Positions 15,170 through 25,353 of a stretch of DNA of 64,000 nucleotides are shown in pieces. The position numbers and the translations under genes are program-made. The notes beneath the pieces are model-generated. The model had not been told where the DNA came from. It saw only the letters and a program-made list of their open reading frames with translations, and ran no database searches. The stretch lies in assembly GCF_014701095.1 (NCBI RefSeq), contig NZ_AP023439.1, forward strand, positions 3,460,001 to 3,524,000, written 5' to 3'. The DNA is from Streptomyces tuirus. GTDB taxonomy: Bacteria > Actinomycetota > Actinomycetes > Streptomycetales > Streptomycetaceae. Position 1 is the stretch's first letter, and the number at the start of each line of letters is the position of its first letter.

Positions 15170-16285
15170 CTACGCCAGCGCCCTGCCCAGGACGTACACC
15201 GCGGGGGCCGCGGCGGCCAGCGGCAGGGCCACGCCCGCCGTGAAGTGGACGAAGCGGGAGGGGTAGTCGTAGCTCGCGACCCGGTGGCCGATCAGGGCGC
15301 AGACGGCGGCGCCCGCGCCGAGGAGGGCGCCCGACGCGCCGAGGTCCGTGACCGAGCCCATCGCGATGCCCGCACCCGCCGCGGCGAGCAGGGACACCAC
15401 CACCGAGGCCGGGGTCGGCAGCGGCAGCGCGCGGGCCAGGACGGCGACCGCGACGGCCACCGCGCCGACCGTGACCGCGTCCGCGGCGGCCGCGAGGTAC
15501 CCGCCGGCCACGATCGCCAGCGCCGACGCCGCGACCGTCGCCATCAGGCCGTACATCCGCTCGTCCGGATCGGCGTGCGACCGCAGTTGCAGGACCAGCG
15601 CGAGCAGCACCCACACCCCGATCGTGCCGAGGATCGCCGACGGCGAGCCGCCCGAGACCAGCAGCGCCGCGTCGGCGGCCAGCGCGCCCGCGAAGCCCAG
15701 CGCGATGCCCTGCCGGGCCGGCCACATCCCGTTCAGCCGGAACCAGCCCGCCGCGGTGACGGCCTGGAGGATCACCAGCGGCACGAGCAGCGCGTAGGTC
15801 CCGATCGCCGCGGCACCGGCCAGCAGCAGCCCGAGCAGCGCCGTCAGCGCCGCCGGCTGCATGCCGGGCTCGATGATCGGCGAGCGACCCTCCGCGCGGG
15901 CCCGCTGCGCGTCGGTGACGCGCGCGTTCCCGCCGACGGTGGCGGGGCCGTAGCCGCCGGCGGAGGCGTCGGCGTCGGTCGCGGCCGGGGCCGCGGGTTC
16001 CTGCGGCGTCCGGGGGCTACGGGGCTCCTGGGACGACTGGGGCGGCCGGGGCGACTGCGGGGTCAGAATCGCCGTCTCCGGATCCGGCGCCTGCGCGGAC
16101 ACCGCCTGGTGGTTCTGCGTCTCCCAGGTCTGCCCCTGCCACTGCTGCGTGTACTGCTGAGCGGCGTGCGGGTCCTCATACCCCTGGTACCCCTGCCCGG
16201 GCCACGCCTGCGGCTGCTGCCCGTAGGGGCCGTAGGGGTCGTACGGCTGGTTCTGCTGATGCGGCTGGTTCGGCTGGTTGGTCAT
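15170..16285 (-). CDS. Multi-pass membrane protein with Gln/Pro/Tyr-rich N-terminus
   Basis: 371 residues. The first ~65 are a low-complexity cytoplasmic tail rich in Q, P, Y and G (NQPNQPHQQNQPYDPYGPYG), and 66-125 is a Pro/Thr-rich linker. From about residue 134 there are roughly ten membrane helices (ALTALLGLLLAGAAAIGTYA, VWVLLALVLQL, VTVGAVAVAVAVLARAL and others). I recognise no transporter motif. The ribosome-binding site overlaps the diglycine codons of the upstream MoaD-like gene (3-bp gap), so the two are co-expressed. Confidence 0.75.
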   Translation of the reverse strand: MTNQPNQPHQQNQPYDPYGPYGQQPQAWPGQGYQGYEDPHAAQQYTQQWQGQTWETQNHQAVSAQAPDPETAILTPQSPRPPQSSQEPRSPRTPQEPAAPAATDADASAGGYGPATVGGNARVTDAQRARAEGRSPIIEPGMQPAALTALLGLLLAGAAAIGTYALLVPLVILQAVTAAGWFRLNGMWPARQGIALGFAGALAADAALLVSGGSPSAILGTIGVWVLLALVLQLRSHADPDERMYGLMATVAASALAIVAGGYLAAAADAVTVGAVAVAVAVLARALPLPTPASVVVSLLAAAGAGIAMGSVTDLGASGALLGAGAAVCALIGHRVASYDYPSRFVHFTAGVALPLAAAAPAVYVLGRALA

Positions 16286-16288
16286 CGC

Positions 16289-16543
16289 TCATCCTCCTGC
16301 GAACGGCGGGAGCACCTCGACCGTGCCGCCGTCGGCCAGCCGTACCGTCTCATGTCCGCGGGTGCCCACGGGGTCGCCGTCCACCAGGAACGAGCACCGG
16401 CGCAGGACGCGCTCGAGCTCGCCGGGGTGCCGCTCGCGCACTCCGTCGAGCGCCTCGGCGAGGGTGGCCGCCTCGTACGGCTCCTCGGCCACCCCGGCCG
16501 CGGCCTTGGCGGCGGCCCAGTAGCGCACCGTGACCTTTGGCAT
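16289..16543 (-). CDS. MoaD/ThiS-family sulfur-carrier protein
   Basis: 84 residues with the beta-grasp fold pattern (VTVRYWAAAKAAAG at the start, ETVRLADGGTVEVLPPFAGG at the end) and the C-terminal GG that is thiocarboxylated in sulfur-carrier proteins. GAGGAAG sits five bases before the ATG at 16543. No moeB-, moaE- or thiF-like gene lies nearby, so its partner (molybdopterin, thiamine or another pathway) cannot be inferred. The codons of the GG tail supply the AGGAGG ribosome-binding site for the next gene. Confidence 0.85.
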   Translation of the reverse strand: MPKVTVRYWAAAKAAAGVAEEPYEAATLAEALDGVRERHPGELERVLRRCSFLVDGDPVGTRGHETVRLADGGTVEVLPPFAGG

Positions 16544-16581
16544 CTGCTTCCTCAATGAATTCGGCGATGAACCCCGTCAGG

Positions 16582-17433
16582 CTAGCCCGCCCGGGCCGCG
16601 ACCCACTCCCCGATCCGGGCCAGCAACGCCTCGCCGGCCGCGTGCTCGGCATGCCCCATCCCCGGCTCCAGCCAGAGTTCACCCTGGTCACCGGCGGCGG
16701 CGGCCAGCATCCGCGGGTGGTCGACGGGGAAGTAGCCGTCGGCCTCGCCGTGCACGATCAGCAGCGGGGTGGGGGCGATCCTCGGCACCGCCTCCACCGG
16801 GGAGAGCGGGACCGGGTCCCAGTCACGGTGGTGGATGCGGGTCCCGAAGCCGTACCGGCCGACGATCCGCCCCTCCGGCCGCGTCACCATCCAGTGCAGC
16901 CGCCGCATCGGGGCGGTCCCCCGGTAGTACCAGCGGGCCGGGGCGCTGACCGACACCACCGCGTCGGTCTCGCGGGGGTGCAGCGCCGCGTGCCGCAGCA
17001 CCACCGAGCCGCCCATCGAGAACCCGACCGTCCCCACGCGCGCGTGCCCGAGCTCCCGCGCCCACCGCACCGCCGCCGCCAGGTCGAGCACCTCCCGGTC
17101 CCCGACCGTGGACCGCCCGCCGGACGCACCGTGGCCCCGGAAGGAGAACGTGACGACCGCCCCGTAACGCGCGAAGACCTGCGCCACCCTTCGTACATGC
17201 GGCCGGTCCACGGCCCCGGTGAAACCGTGGGCGACGACGAACACGGGAGGACCGGAAGGCGTCCGCGAGGCGTCGTGCACCGCGGTGCCGGGGTCGTACA
17301 GGGCGTCGATCGTCACCCCGTCGGCCGTACGCAGAAACGTCCTCGACGGCCTCCGTACACGCGTTCCCGCGGGCGTCTCGGAGTGTGGACGATCGGTGGA
17401 ACGCGCCACATGACCTGCCGGACCAGAGCTCAT
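16582..17433 (-). CDS. Alpha/beta-hydrolase fold protein
   Basis: About 283 residues. Catalytic elements are visible: oxyanion loop VVAHGFTG, nucleophile elbow VGFSMGGS (Ser), the acid in HGEADGYFP and the general base in GMGHAEH. The N-terminal 35 residues are basic and not part of the fold. ATG 17433 is taken as start; starts inside the basic segment are possible. The substrate is unknown; similar proteins are esterases or lipases. It is divergent from glnR. Confidence 0.82.
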   Translation of the reverse strand: MSSGPAGHVARSTDRPHSETPAGTRVRRPSRTFLRTADGVTIDALYDPGTAVHDASRTPSGPPVFVVAHGFTGAVDRPHVRRVAQVFARYGAVVTFSFRGHGASGGRSTVGDREVLDLAAAVRWARELGHARVGTVGFSMGGSVVLRHAALHPRETDAVVSVSAPARWYYRGTAPMRRLHWMVTRPEGRIVGRYGFGTRIHHRDWDPVPLSPVEAVPRIAPTPLLIVHGEADGYFPVDHPRMLAAAAGDQGELWLEPGMGHAEHAAGEALLARIGEWVAARAG

Positions 17434-17455
17434 GTGGGCTATTCTGCTGGGCATA

Positions 17456-17487
17456 GGACTCGGGCAGCGAAGCCCCCGGGTCCTTTT
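17456..17487 (+). terminator. Hairpin with T-run in the glnR upstream region
   Basis: GGACTCGGG pairs with CCCGGGTCC and is followed by TTTT on the plus strand, about 125 bp before the glnR ATG. No plus-strand gene ends here. It could be an attenuator in the glnR leader, the end of a short RNA, or a barrier to read-through. A TATTCT hexamer at 17440-17445 lies just upstream. Confidence 0.5.
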
Positions 17488-17609
17488 GTGCTTTCGGAAG
17501 CGTTGTATACGAAGCGGGAAACCGCAGGTGTACGGGGCCTTCGGGATCGCAGACAGAGCGGTGCTGTACCAACAAGCGTCCTCGCAGGGACCGAGGAGGA
17601 ACCAGACGT

Positions 17610-18398
17610 ATGAGTTCTCTGCTGCTCCTGACCAACGCCCTCCAGCCCTCGACGGAGGTGCTCCCCGCCCTCGGCCTGCTCCTGCACACCGTGCGCGTGG
17701 CCCCCGCGGAGGGCCCCGCCCTCGTCGACACCCCCGGTGCCGACGTCATCCTCATCGACGGCCGGCGCGATCTGCCGCAGGTGCGCAGCCTCTGTCAGCT
17801 GCTGCGCTCCACCGGGCCGGGCTGCCCGCTCGTCCTCGTCGTCACCGAGGGCGGCCTCGCCGCCGTCACCGCCGACTGGGGCATCGACGACGTCCTGCTC
17901 GACACCGCCGGCCCGGCCGAGGTCGAGGCCCGGCTGCGGCTGGCCATGGGCCGGCAGCAGATCGTCAGCGACGACTCCCCCATGGAGATCCGCAACGGCG
18001 ACCTGTCGGTCGACGAGGCGACGTACTCGGCCAAGCTCAAGGGCCGCGTCCTCGACCTCACCTTCAAGGAGTTCGAGCTCCTGAAGTACCTCGCCCAGCA
18101 CCCCGGCCGCGTCTTCACCCGCGCCCAGCTGCTCCAGGAGGTCTGGGGCTACGACTACTTCGGCGGTACGCGCACGGTCGACGTGCACGTACGGCGGCTG
18201 CGCGCCAAGCTCGGCCCCGAGCACGAGTCGCTGATCGGCACCGTCCGGAACGTCGGTTATCGATTTGTTACGCCGGAGAAGCCGGAGAAGATGGACCGCC
18301 TCACCGAGGAAGCGAAGGCCAAGGCGGCCAAGGCAAAGCCGGACACCGCGGACAACTCGGCCGCCCTGAACGCGACCGAGGCCCGCGCGAAGGCGTAA
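17610..18398 (+). CDS. glnR: GlnR, global nitrogen regulator (OmpR-type orphan response regulator)
   Basis: 262 residues. An atypical receiver domain (1-115; [14 protein letters not shown] in place of the usual acceptor pocket) is followed by an OmpR winged helix ([40 protein letters not shown]). The sequence matches actinomycete GlnR almost word for word by recall. It activates glnA, amtB, nirB and other nitrogen genes under limitation and has no cognate kinase. The C-terminal tail after VTPEK is Lys/Ala-rich and longer than in most orthologues. GAGGAGGA nine bases before the ATG is a strong ribosome-binding site. Confidence 0.95.
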   Translation: MSSLLLLTNALQPSTEVLPALGLLLHTVRVAPAEGPALVDTPGADVILIDGRRDLPQVRSLCQLLRSTGPGCPLVLVVTEGGLAAVTADWGIDDVLLDTAGPAEVEARLRLAMGRQQIVSDDSPMEIRNGDLSVDEATYSAKLKGRVLDLTFKEFELLKYLAQHPGRVFTRAQLLQEVWGYDYFGGTRTVDVHVRRLRAKLGPEHESLIGTVRNVGYRFVTPEKPEKMDRLTEEAKAKAAKAKPDTADNSAALNATEARAKA

Positions 18399-18420
18399 AG
18401 AGGCGTATTGCGGCGCCGGC

Positions 18421-18451
18421 CCGGGCATCGCTTCCCGCACGGGATGCCCGG
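18421..18451 (+). terminator. Hairpin terminator after glnR
   Basis: CCGGGCATC pairs with GATGCCCGG around a 13-base loop, starting 22 bp beyond the glnR stop. It separates glnR from the LacI-type gene. Confidence 0.65.
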
Positions 18452-18513
18452 ACGGCGGTCGGGATATCGTACGGAACCTCCTTTACGCCCTGCCCAGAGC
18501 CGGTATATCCGCG

Positions 18514-18528
18514 TAGACTCCGCGCGTG
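18514..18528 (+). promoter_or_regulatory. -10 element and leaderless start of the LacI-type gene
   Basis: TAGACT ends 6 bp before the GTG start codon, with no Shine-Dalgarno in between, so the mRNA probably begins at the start codon. The -35 (TGCCCA, 17 bp upstream) is weak. Confidence 0.5.
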
Positions 18529-19548
18529 GCCAAGGTGACTCGGGATGATGTGGCGCGGCTGGCAGGGACTTCCACTGCCGTGGTCAGTTATGTCATCAAC
18601 AACGGACCCCGGCCGGTCGCCCCGGCCACGCGCGAGCGTGTCCTCGCCGCGATCAAGGAACTGGGGTACCGGCCCGACCGGGTGGCCCAGGCCATGGCGT
18701 CCCGGCGCACGGACCTCATAGGCCTGATCATCCCGGACGCCCGCCAGCCCTTCTTCGGGGAGATGGCGCACGCGGTCGAGCAGGCCGCCTCCGAGCGCGG
18801 AAAGATGGTCCTCGTCGGCAACACCGACTACGTCGGCGAACGCGAGGTCCACTACCTGCGCGCCTTCCTGGGGATGCGGGTCTCCGGACTCATCCTCGTC
18901 AGCCACGCGCTCAACGACCTCGCCGCCGCCGAGATCGAGGCCTGGGACGCCCGGGTCGTGCTGCTGCACGAACGGCCCGAGGCCATCGACGACGTCGCCG
19001 TCACCACGGACGACCTGGGCGGCGCCGAGCTCGCCGTCCGGCACCTGCTGGAGCACGGCCACGAGTACGTCGCCTGTATGGGCGGCATAGCCGAGACCCC
19101 CGCGGTCGGCGACCCGGTCTCCGACCACGTCGAGGGCTGGCGCCGCGCGATGGACGAGGCCGGGATCTCCACGGAGGGCCGCCTCTTCGAGGTCCTCTAC
19201 AACCGCTACGACGCCTACCAGGCCGCCCTGAAGATCCTCTCCGGCCCCCAGCGCCCCCCGGCGATCTTCTGCTCCACCGACGACCAGGCGATCGGCCTGC
19301 TGCGCGCGGCGCGCGAACTGCGCATCGACGTGCCCGGCGAGCTGGCGGTGGCCGGCTTCGACGACATCAAGGAGGCGGCGCTCACGGACCCGCCCCTCAC
19401 GACGATCGCGTCCGACCGCCCGGCCATGGCCCGCGCGGCGGTGGACCTCGTCCTCGACGACGGGCTGCGGGTGGCGGGGGCCCGGCGGGAGCGGCTGAAG
19501 GTGTTCCCGTCGCGGCTGGTGACCCGGCAGTCCTGCGGCTGCGCGTAG
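18526..19548 (+). CDS. LacI-family transcriptional regulator
   Basis: 340 residues. The N-terminal LacI HTH plus hinge ([38 protein letters not shown]) is followed by a periplasmic-binding-protein-like sensor domain ([60 protein letters not shown]). It probably responds to a sugar or related small molecule. No sugar-catabolic gene is adjacent, so targets lie elsewhere. The GTG start is supported by the HTH beginning at residue 4. Confidence 0.88.
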   Translation: MAKVTRDDVARLAGTSTAVVSYVINNGPRPVAPATRERVLAAIKELGYRPDRVAQAMASRRTDLIGLIIPDARQPFFGEMAHAVEQAASERGKMVLVGNTDYVGEREVHYLRAFLGMRVSGLILVSHALNDLAAAEIEAWDARVVLLHERPEAIDDVAVTTDDLGGAELAVRHLLEHGHEYVACMGGIAETPAVGDPVSDHVEGWRRAMDEAGISTEGRLFEVLYNRYDAYQAALKILSGPQRPPAIFCSTDDQAIGLLRAARELRIDVPGELAVAGFDDIKEAALTDPPLTTIASDRPAMARAAVDLVLDDGLRVAGARRERLKVFPSRLVTRQSCGCA

Positions 19549-19647
19549 CCTCCGAAGGCCGGGGCGGCGGGCCCCTCTCTGTCGAGGCGGCGGACCTCGA
19601 GACCGCAGGCCTCTTTATATCGGGCATACGAGGTTCTGTCGGGCTTT

Positions 19648-19669
19648 TCAGGGAGCACTCAGGAAGCTC
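19648..19669. promoter_or_regulatory. Tandem 11-bp direct repeat upstream of the HtrA-like protease
   Basis: TCAGGGAGCAC is followed directly by TCAGGAAGCTC (nine of 11 identical), with a weaker third unit TCATGG at 19670. They lie 27-48 bp before the protease ATG. Tandem 11-bp repeats are the usual footprint of OmpR-type response regulators. The regulator encoded at 20996-21733 is the obvious candidate, by inference. Confidence 0.5.
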
Positions 19670-19696
19670 TCATGGTCGGGCGACAAGCTCTGTTCC

Positions 19697-20695
<999 letters not shown>

Positions 20696-20728
20696 GTCCG
20701 GGCGACCGAGAGAGCGAGGAGTACGGCG

Positions 20729-20908
20729 ATGATCGAGCAGATGGTGCACACGGAACCGGGCGCGGACCCGGCGGCGATCGGCCTGGCCCTGGCGGTGGCG
20801 TCCGCCCTGCACGCGCCGACGGGCCGGGCGGCGGAGACGGCACCGGCCCCGGCGACCCGCAGGGCGAGCCGCGCCGGGAAGGCCCGGCGCCGGGCGCTGC
20901 GGGGCTGA
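20729..20908 (+). CDS. 59-residue basic protein between the protease and its two-component system
   Basis: ATG 20729 has GAGGAG about eight bases upstream. The product starts MIEQMVHTEPGADPAAIGLA, has a short Ala-rich helix and ends in a very basic stretch (TRRASRAGKARRRALRG). It may bind nucleic acid or acidic lipid. No family recognised. Position and ribosome-binding site support translation, but the composition could also fit a chance high-GC ORF. Confidence 0.5.
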   Translation: MIEQMVHTEPGADPAAIGLALAVASALHAPTGRAAETAPAPATRRASRAGKARRRALRG

Positions 20909-20995
20909 CGTTCCCGCCGGCTCGCGCCTGCGACGTGCGACGCTGAGAGCGTCAGAGCACCCCCGTCCCCCTTCACCTCCGAGGACCCCCGACCC

Positions 20996-21733
20996 ATGAG
21001 CCCCGCAGACGGCGACCGTGACCCGCAGCGCATCCTGATCGTCGACGACGAGCCGGCCGTACGCGAAGCACTCCAGCGCAGCCTCGCGTTCGAGGGGTAC
21101 GGGACCGAGGTCGCCGTCGACGGCGCCGACGCGCTCGAGAAGGCGGCGACCTACCGGCCCGACCTGGTGGTCCTCGACATCCAGATGCCGCGCATGGACG
21201 GCCTGACGGCGGCGCGCCGCATCCGTGCCACGGGCGACACCACGCCGATCCTGATGCTCACGGCCCGCGACACGGTCGGCGACCGCGTCACCGGCCTCGA
21301 CGCGGGCGCCGACGACTACCTGGTCAAGCCGTTCGAACTCGACGAACTCTTCGCCCGCATCCGCGCGCTGCTGCGCCGCAGCTCCTACGCGGCGGCCGTG
21401 GGCGCGGCCGACCCGGCCGACGAGGACGCGCTCACCTTCGCCGACCTGCGCATGGACCTCGCGACACGGGAGGTCACGCGGGGCGGGCGCCCGGTGGAGC
21501 TGACCCGCACCGAGTTCACGCTCCTGGAGATGTTCATGGCACACCCGCGCCAGGTCCTCACCCGGGAGCAGATCCTCAAGGCCGTCTGGGGCTTCGACTT
21601 CGAGCCGTCGTCGAACTCCCTCGACGTGTACGTCATGTACCTGCGCCGCAAGACCGAGGCGGGCGGCGAACCGCGCCTCGTCCACACGGTCCGGGGCGTC
21701 GGATACGTGTTGCGGCAGGGCGGCGCGGAGTGA
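20996..21733 (+). CDS. OmpR-family response regulator (MprA/CutR-like)
   Basis: 245 residues: receiver domain with [14 protein letters not shown] acidic pocket, phosphoacceptor Asp in [13 protein letters not shown], Thr in MLTARD and Lys in [15 protein letters not shown] winged-helix output domain follows ([45 protein letters not shown]). The stop overlaps the kinase GTG by four bases. Together with the kinase and the upstream protease it resembles the mprA-mprB-pepD stress system, so envelope stress is a plausible input. Confidence 0.9.
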   Translation: MSPADGDRDPQRILIVDDEPAVREALQRSLAFEGYGTEVAVDGADALEKAATYRPDLVVLDIQMPRMDGLTAARRIRATGDTTPILMLTARDTVGDRVTGLDAGADDYLVKPFELDELFARIRALLRRSSYAAAVGAADPADEDALTFADLRMDLATREVTRGGRPVELTRTEFTLLEMFMAHPRQVLTREQILKAVWGFDFEPSSNSLDVYVMYLRRKTEAGGEPRLVHTVRGVGYVLRQGGAE

Positions 21734-23202
21734 GTCCCCGCACGGTCGTACGGCGCTTCCGCTCCCTGCCGATCCGCTCCCGCCTTGCGCTGCTGGTGGC
21801 GGCGGCGGTGGCGTTCGCGGTGGCGGCGGTGTCGGTGACGTGCTGGTTCATCGTGCAGGGGAAGTTGTACGACGAGATCGACAACGACCTGAAGTCGTCG
21901 GTCGGGCCGCTGCGTCCGGACGACTTCCAGAGCCTCACGGACAACTGCCGCCAGACGCCGTCCGACACGCTGGGCATGGGGACCCGGCCCAAGAGCTACG
22001 GGCAGCTGGTCCGGGCCGACGGCAAGGTGTGCCTCTTCCCGAGTTCCACGGCCCAGGTACAGGTCCGCGGCGAGGACAAGGCCGTGGCCAAGGACCCCGT
22101 CCCGAACCAGGGCCAGATCCGCGACGGCACGGACAACGACGGCAACAAGCTCCGCGTCCTGGCCACGGCGGTCGTCATCAAGGACGGGCCCCTGACGCAG
22201 GGTGTGGCCGCGGACTACTCCCTCGTCGTCGCCCTGCCGCTCAAGGGAACCCAGTCCACGCTCAACGAGCTCGCCCTGATCCTCCTTCTCGTCTCCGGCG
22301 TCGGAGTGCTGGGTGCCGGAGCCGCCGGCCTGGCCGTCGCCCGGGCCGGGCTGCGCCCCGTGGACAAGCTGACCGAGGCCGTCGAGCACGTGGCCCGTAC
22401 GGAGGATCTGCACATCCGCATCCCCGTGGCGGACGACAGCGAGGACGAGATCGCCCGGCTGTCCCGGTCCTTCAACTCGATGACGTCGGCGCTGGCCAGC
22501 TCCCAGGAGCTGCAACAGCAACTGATCGCGGACGCCGGCCATGAACTCCGCACGCCGCTCACGTCCCTGCGCACCAACATCGAACTCCTCACCCGCAGCG
22601 AGGAAACGGGCCGCCCCATCCCCGAGGCGGACCGCAAGGCGCTGCTCGCGTCGGTGAAGGCGCAGATGACGGAACTGGCCGCGCTCATCGGCGACCTCCA
22701 GGAGCTGTCCCGCCCGGACACGGGCCAGCACGCGGGCCGGACACAGATCGTCGCCTGGCACGACACGGTCGAGTCGGCGCTGCGGCGGGCCCGGCTGCGG
22801 GGCCCGGAGCTCACGATCACGGCGGACGTCCAGCCGTGGTTCGTCCGGGCGGAACCCTCCGCCCTGGAACGGGCGGTGGTCAACATCCTCGACAACGCGG
22901 TGAAGTTCAGCCCGGCGGGCGGCACGATCGAGGTCTGCCTGGCCTCGGGCACCCTCACGGTCCGCGACCACGGCCCGGGCATCCTCGCCGACGAACTCCC
23001 CCACGTCTTCGACCGCTTCTGGCGCTCCCCGAGCGCACGCGCACTGCCGGGCTCGGGCCTGGGCCTGTCGATCGTGGCGCGTACGGTGCAGCAGGCCGGG
23101 GGCGAGGTCTCCTTGTCCCGGGCGGAGAACGGCGGCACGGTGGCGACAGTACGACTGCCCGGGGCGGCGGTCCCCCCACCGGAGGATCTGCCCCTTCCCT
23201 GA
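21730..23202 (+). CDS. Sensor histidine kinase paired with the regulator at 20996
   Basis: 490 residues: membrane helix 1 ([20 protein letters not shown]), an extracytoplasmic sensor of about 150 residues with two Cys (DNC, KVC), membrane helix 2 ([20 protein letters not shown]), HAMP, then HisKA with [15 protein letters not shown] (phospho-His) and an HATPase with N box [12 protein letters not shown]1 RDHGPGI and G2 GSGLGLSIV. The GTG start overlaps the regulator stop. Layout is that of MprB/CutS-type kinases. The ligand is unknown. Confidence 0.9.
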   Translation: MSPRTVVRRFRSLPIRSRLALLVAAAVAFAVAAVSVTCWFIVQGKLYDEIDNDLKSSVGPLRPDDFQSLTDNCRQTPSDTLGMGTRPKSYGQLVRADGKVCLFPSSTAQVQVRGEDKAVAKDPVPNQGQIRDGTDNDGNKLRVLATAVVIKDGPLTQGVAADYSLVVALPLKGTQSTLNELALILLLVSGVGVLGAGAAGLAVARAGLRPVDKLTEAVEHVARTEDLHIRIPVADDSEDEIARLSRSFNSMTSALASSQELQQQLIADAGHELRTPLTSLRTNIELLTRSEETGRPIPEADRKALLASVKAQMTELAALIGDLQELSRPDTGQHAGRTQIVAWHDTVESALRRARLRGPELTITADVQPWFVRAEPSALERAVVNILDNAVKFSPAGGTIEVCLASGTLTVRDHGPGILADELPHVFDRFWRSPSARALPGSGLGLSIVARTVQQAGGEVSLSRAENGGTVATVRLPGAAVPPPEDLPLP

Positions 23203-23241
23203 GGTAGGTCAGGACTGGATCGACCACCCCCCGTCGAAGGA

Positions 23242-23914
23242 AACTGTCGGGGCCGCCCGCTTCTTTGGCAGTGCCGTGCTTCCACGGCCTGCATCAAGGG
23301 CGCTTCGCGTCGCCTTCGGCGATCGGCCTGCGGCCGACCCTTGACCCAGGCCGTTCCAGCACGGGAGAGAAGCGAGCGAGCGGCCCGAAGAGCGGGTGGC
23401 CAGGGCAGACGCCCCACCGGTCGCCTTTCCGGCCGCTCGGCGACGTAGGGCGCATCGGGCAGGGGGCGGCACGCCGGGCGGTCTCAGCGGCTTGCGGTGG
23501 GGTGGGGTGGTCAGCCGGCCACTCGGGAGGGGCAGCGCAAGGAACTGGAGCGTTTGCGCCACGCCTGCCCCTGCCTGCCAGGGCCCATGCACTCCCCACT
23601 GGTCCGAAACGCTCCACTCACCACCTCAACCCCCCTCCCAGCGCCCACCCACCCACCGATCGCCGCTTAGCCCACCTGGCGTGCGGGCGAGGCGCGGTCG
23701 CGCACGTGGACGCCGCTGAGCGAGGCAACGGGCCGAAGATCGCAGGCAGGCTCGGCCACCCGCCTTTCCGGGCCGCTCGCTCGCTTCTCTCCCGTGCTGG
23801 AACGGCCTGGGTCAAGGGTGGCCCGCAGGGCCATCGCCTAAGGCGACGCGAAGCGCCCTTGAGGCAGGCCGTGGAAGCACGACACTGCCAAAGAAGCGGG
23901 CGGCCCCGACAGTT
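23242..23914. repeat. 673-bp element with ~161-bp inverted-repeat ends (MITE-like)
   Basis: The left arm (23242-23402) and the right arm (23753-23914, read on the other strand) match almost base for base. Shared blocks include CTGTCGGGGCCGCCCGCTTC, CAAGGGCGCTTCGCGTCGCC and GGGAGAGAAGCGAGCGAGCG. The 350-bp centre is C-rich, and I find no transposase or credible gene in it. It looks like a non-autonomous mobile or palindromic repeat. The right end touches a decapitated DUF397 coding remnant, which suggests that insertion or recombination occurred here. Confidence 0.85.
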
Positions 23915-24083
23915 ACTTCTTGACGTACGTTACGAAGGACGCCCAGGCGCCCGACCCGAACACGAGCACGGGACCATCCGACCGCTTGCTGTCTCGAACG
24001 GGGACTGTGCCGGGGCAGTTGTCGGCGACCTCTGCACAGTTGTTGGCTCCCCCGTCGCTGTAGCTCGACTTGCGCCCTGACCG
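23913..24083 (-). pseudogene. DUF397 protein remnant lacking its N-terminus
   Basis: The frame reads RKSSYSDGGANNC, then EVADNCPGTVPVRDSKR and VLVFGSGAWASFVTYVKK followed by TAA: a complete DUF397 domain. The codons before it (CGG TCA GGG CGC) run straight back into the TGA of the upstream DUF2993 gene with no ATG, GTG or TTG. The normal start and first ~10 residues are therefore missing. DUF397 proteins are usually paired with an XRE-family HTH partner, which is absent here. The stop codon falls exactly at the outer end of the inverted-repeat element. Confidence 0.75.
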
Positions 24084-25295
24084 TCACCGCCCCACCGTCA
24101 GCCCCGATCCCGACACCCGCACACGGATGCCGTCCTCCTCCACCCGTACCTCCTGCAACCGCACGTCTCCCTGGTCCGGTTCGGGCAGTTCGAACGCCAG
24201 GGACAGTCGGTCGGCCAGGGCCGGGCGGGTCAGGTCCGACAGGGAGTCGAGCAGGTTGGGGTCCAGGCCCAGGCGGCGCATGACCTCGGGGTTCTCCAGG
24301 GCCAGGTCGATGAGGTTGAGGCCGGCGGCCTGGCGGGCGAAGCGCGGGGAGCCGGTCAGCTCGGCGAGTTTGCCGTCGTCGGCCAGGGCCTCGCGCACGG
24401 TCGCCTCGGGCACGCCCATCCGCCGCACGATGGCCGGGACCGACAGCAGCGCCTTGGCCTTGCGGGTCTCCCGGGCGAGGTCGGCGGTGCCCTTGGCCGT
24501 CAGATGCAGGCCCTCCGAGGCGCGGGTGCCGGGGCGGTAGGTGGCCAGGTCGCCGATGTCCAGGCGCATCTTGCCGATCTCCGTGGCGATGCCCCGCTCC
24601 CCCTGCCGCTGGATCCGGGCCTCGGCGCGCAGCCGGAGGTTGTGCCCGGCGACCGGCAGGGTGCCGTTCGCCCGGACCCGGTCGCGGCCCTCGCCGGTGA
24701 ACGTCACCTGGGAGGCGCCGAGTTCGCGGTTGAGGTCGGCGAAGGTGAGCTGGACGTCCCCGTCGAAGCGGGGGACGTGGGCGCCGCGCACGGAGGTGAG
24801 GCCGTCGGCGTTCAGCGTCACGTCGTGGGCCGTGGCCGACACCTTGGCCAGGGAGACCCGGTCGGCGGCGACGTCCGGGACGGTCACCTTCACCGAGTCC
24901 AGCCGCTTGTCGGCGAGTTGGGTGAGGAAGGGGAAGCCGCCGATCTCCACCTCGGGCGCCGCGGCCAGGCCGAGGCGGTCCTTGAGGGTGTCGGCGGCCC
25001 GGTGCTCGGCGTACAGCACGGCCCAGCGGTCGCCGAGGGCGGCGAACGAGGCGAGGACGGCCAGGCCGACCACCGCCTTCACCGCGAGCGGCAAGCCAGC
25101 GAAACGATTCTTCCTGCGCCGCTTGCCGCCGCGGCGGTGGTCCGGCGGGGCCCAGGCGTCCTCGGCGCCCGCATCGCGTTCCTCCGTGAGGAACTCCTCC
25201 AGAGGGGTCTCCTCCAGAGGCCCGTCATCGAGGGCGGCGAGCTCCTCGTACGGGTTCGGTCGGGGATGCGCATCTAGGTGGTGGGGGGTACGCAT
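24084..25295 (-). CDS. Long DUF2993 (LmeA-like) membrane protein
   Basis: 403 residues. The acidic N-terminal cytoplasmic region (1-52) precedes a basic stop-transfer cluster GGKRRRKNRF, a membrane helix (VKAVVGLAVLASFAALGDRW) and an extracytoplasmic DUF2993 domain (GGFPFLTQLADKRLDSVKVT, VRVSGSGLTVGR at the end). The IGGFPFLTQLADKRLDSVKV block mirrors IKGFPFLTQVAGGSLDDIEV of the shorter protein at 14281-15018. Family function is linked to envelope lipids or glycans in mycobacteria; here unknown. Confidence 0.8.
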   Translation of the reverse strand: MRTPHHLDAHPRPNPYEELAALDDGPLEETPLEEFLTEERDAGAEDAWAPPDHRRGGKRRRKNRFAGLPLAVKAVVGLAVLASFAALGDRWAVLYAEHRAADTLKDRLGLAAAPEVEIGGFPFLTQLADKRLDSVKVTVPDVAADRVSLAKVSATAHDVTLNADGLTSVRGAHVPRFDGDVQLTFADLNRELGASQVTFTGEGRDRVRANGTLPVAGHNLRLRAEARIQRQGERGIATEIGKMRLDIGDLATYRPGTRASEGLHLTAKGTADLARETRKAKALLSVPAIVRRMGVPEATVREALADDGKLAELTGSPRFARQAAGLNLIDLALENPEVMRRLGLDPNLLDSLSDLTRPALADRLSLAFELPEPDQGDVRLQEVRVEEDGIRVRVSGSGLTVGR

Positions 25296-25353
25296 CGATC
25301 CATCCGATCACGCGTACCTCCCCCACCCGCAACCTGTACCCCGGGTATGCGAC

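Noticed and set aside
23396-24087. Short open frames inside and beside the inverted-repeat element
   Set aside because: They lack ribosome-binding sites and families; one frame over 23913-24083 is only a shadow of the DUF397 remnant.
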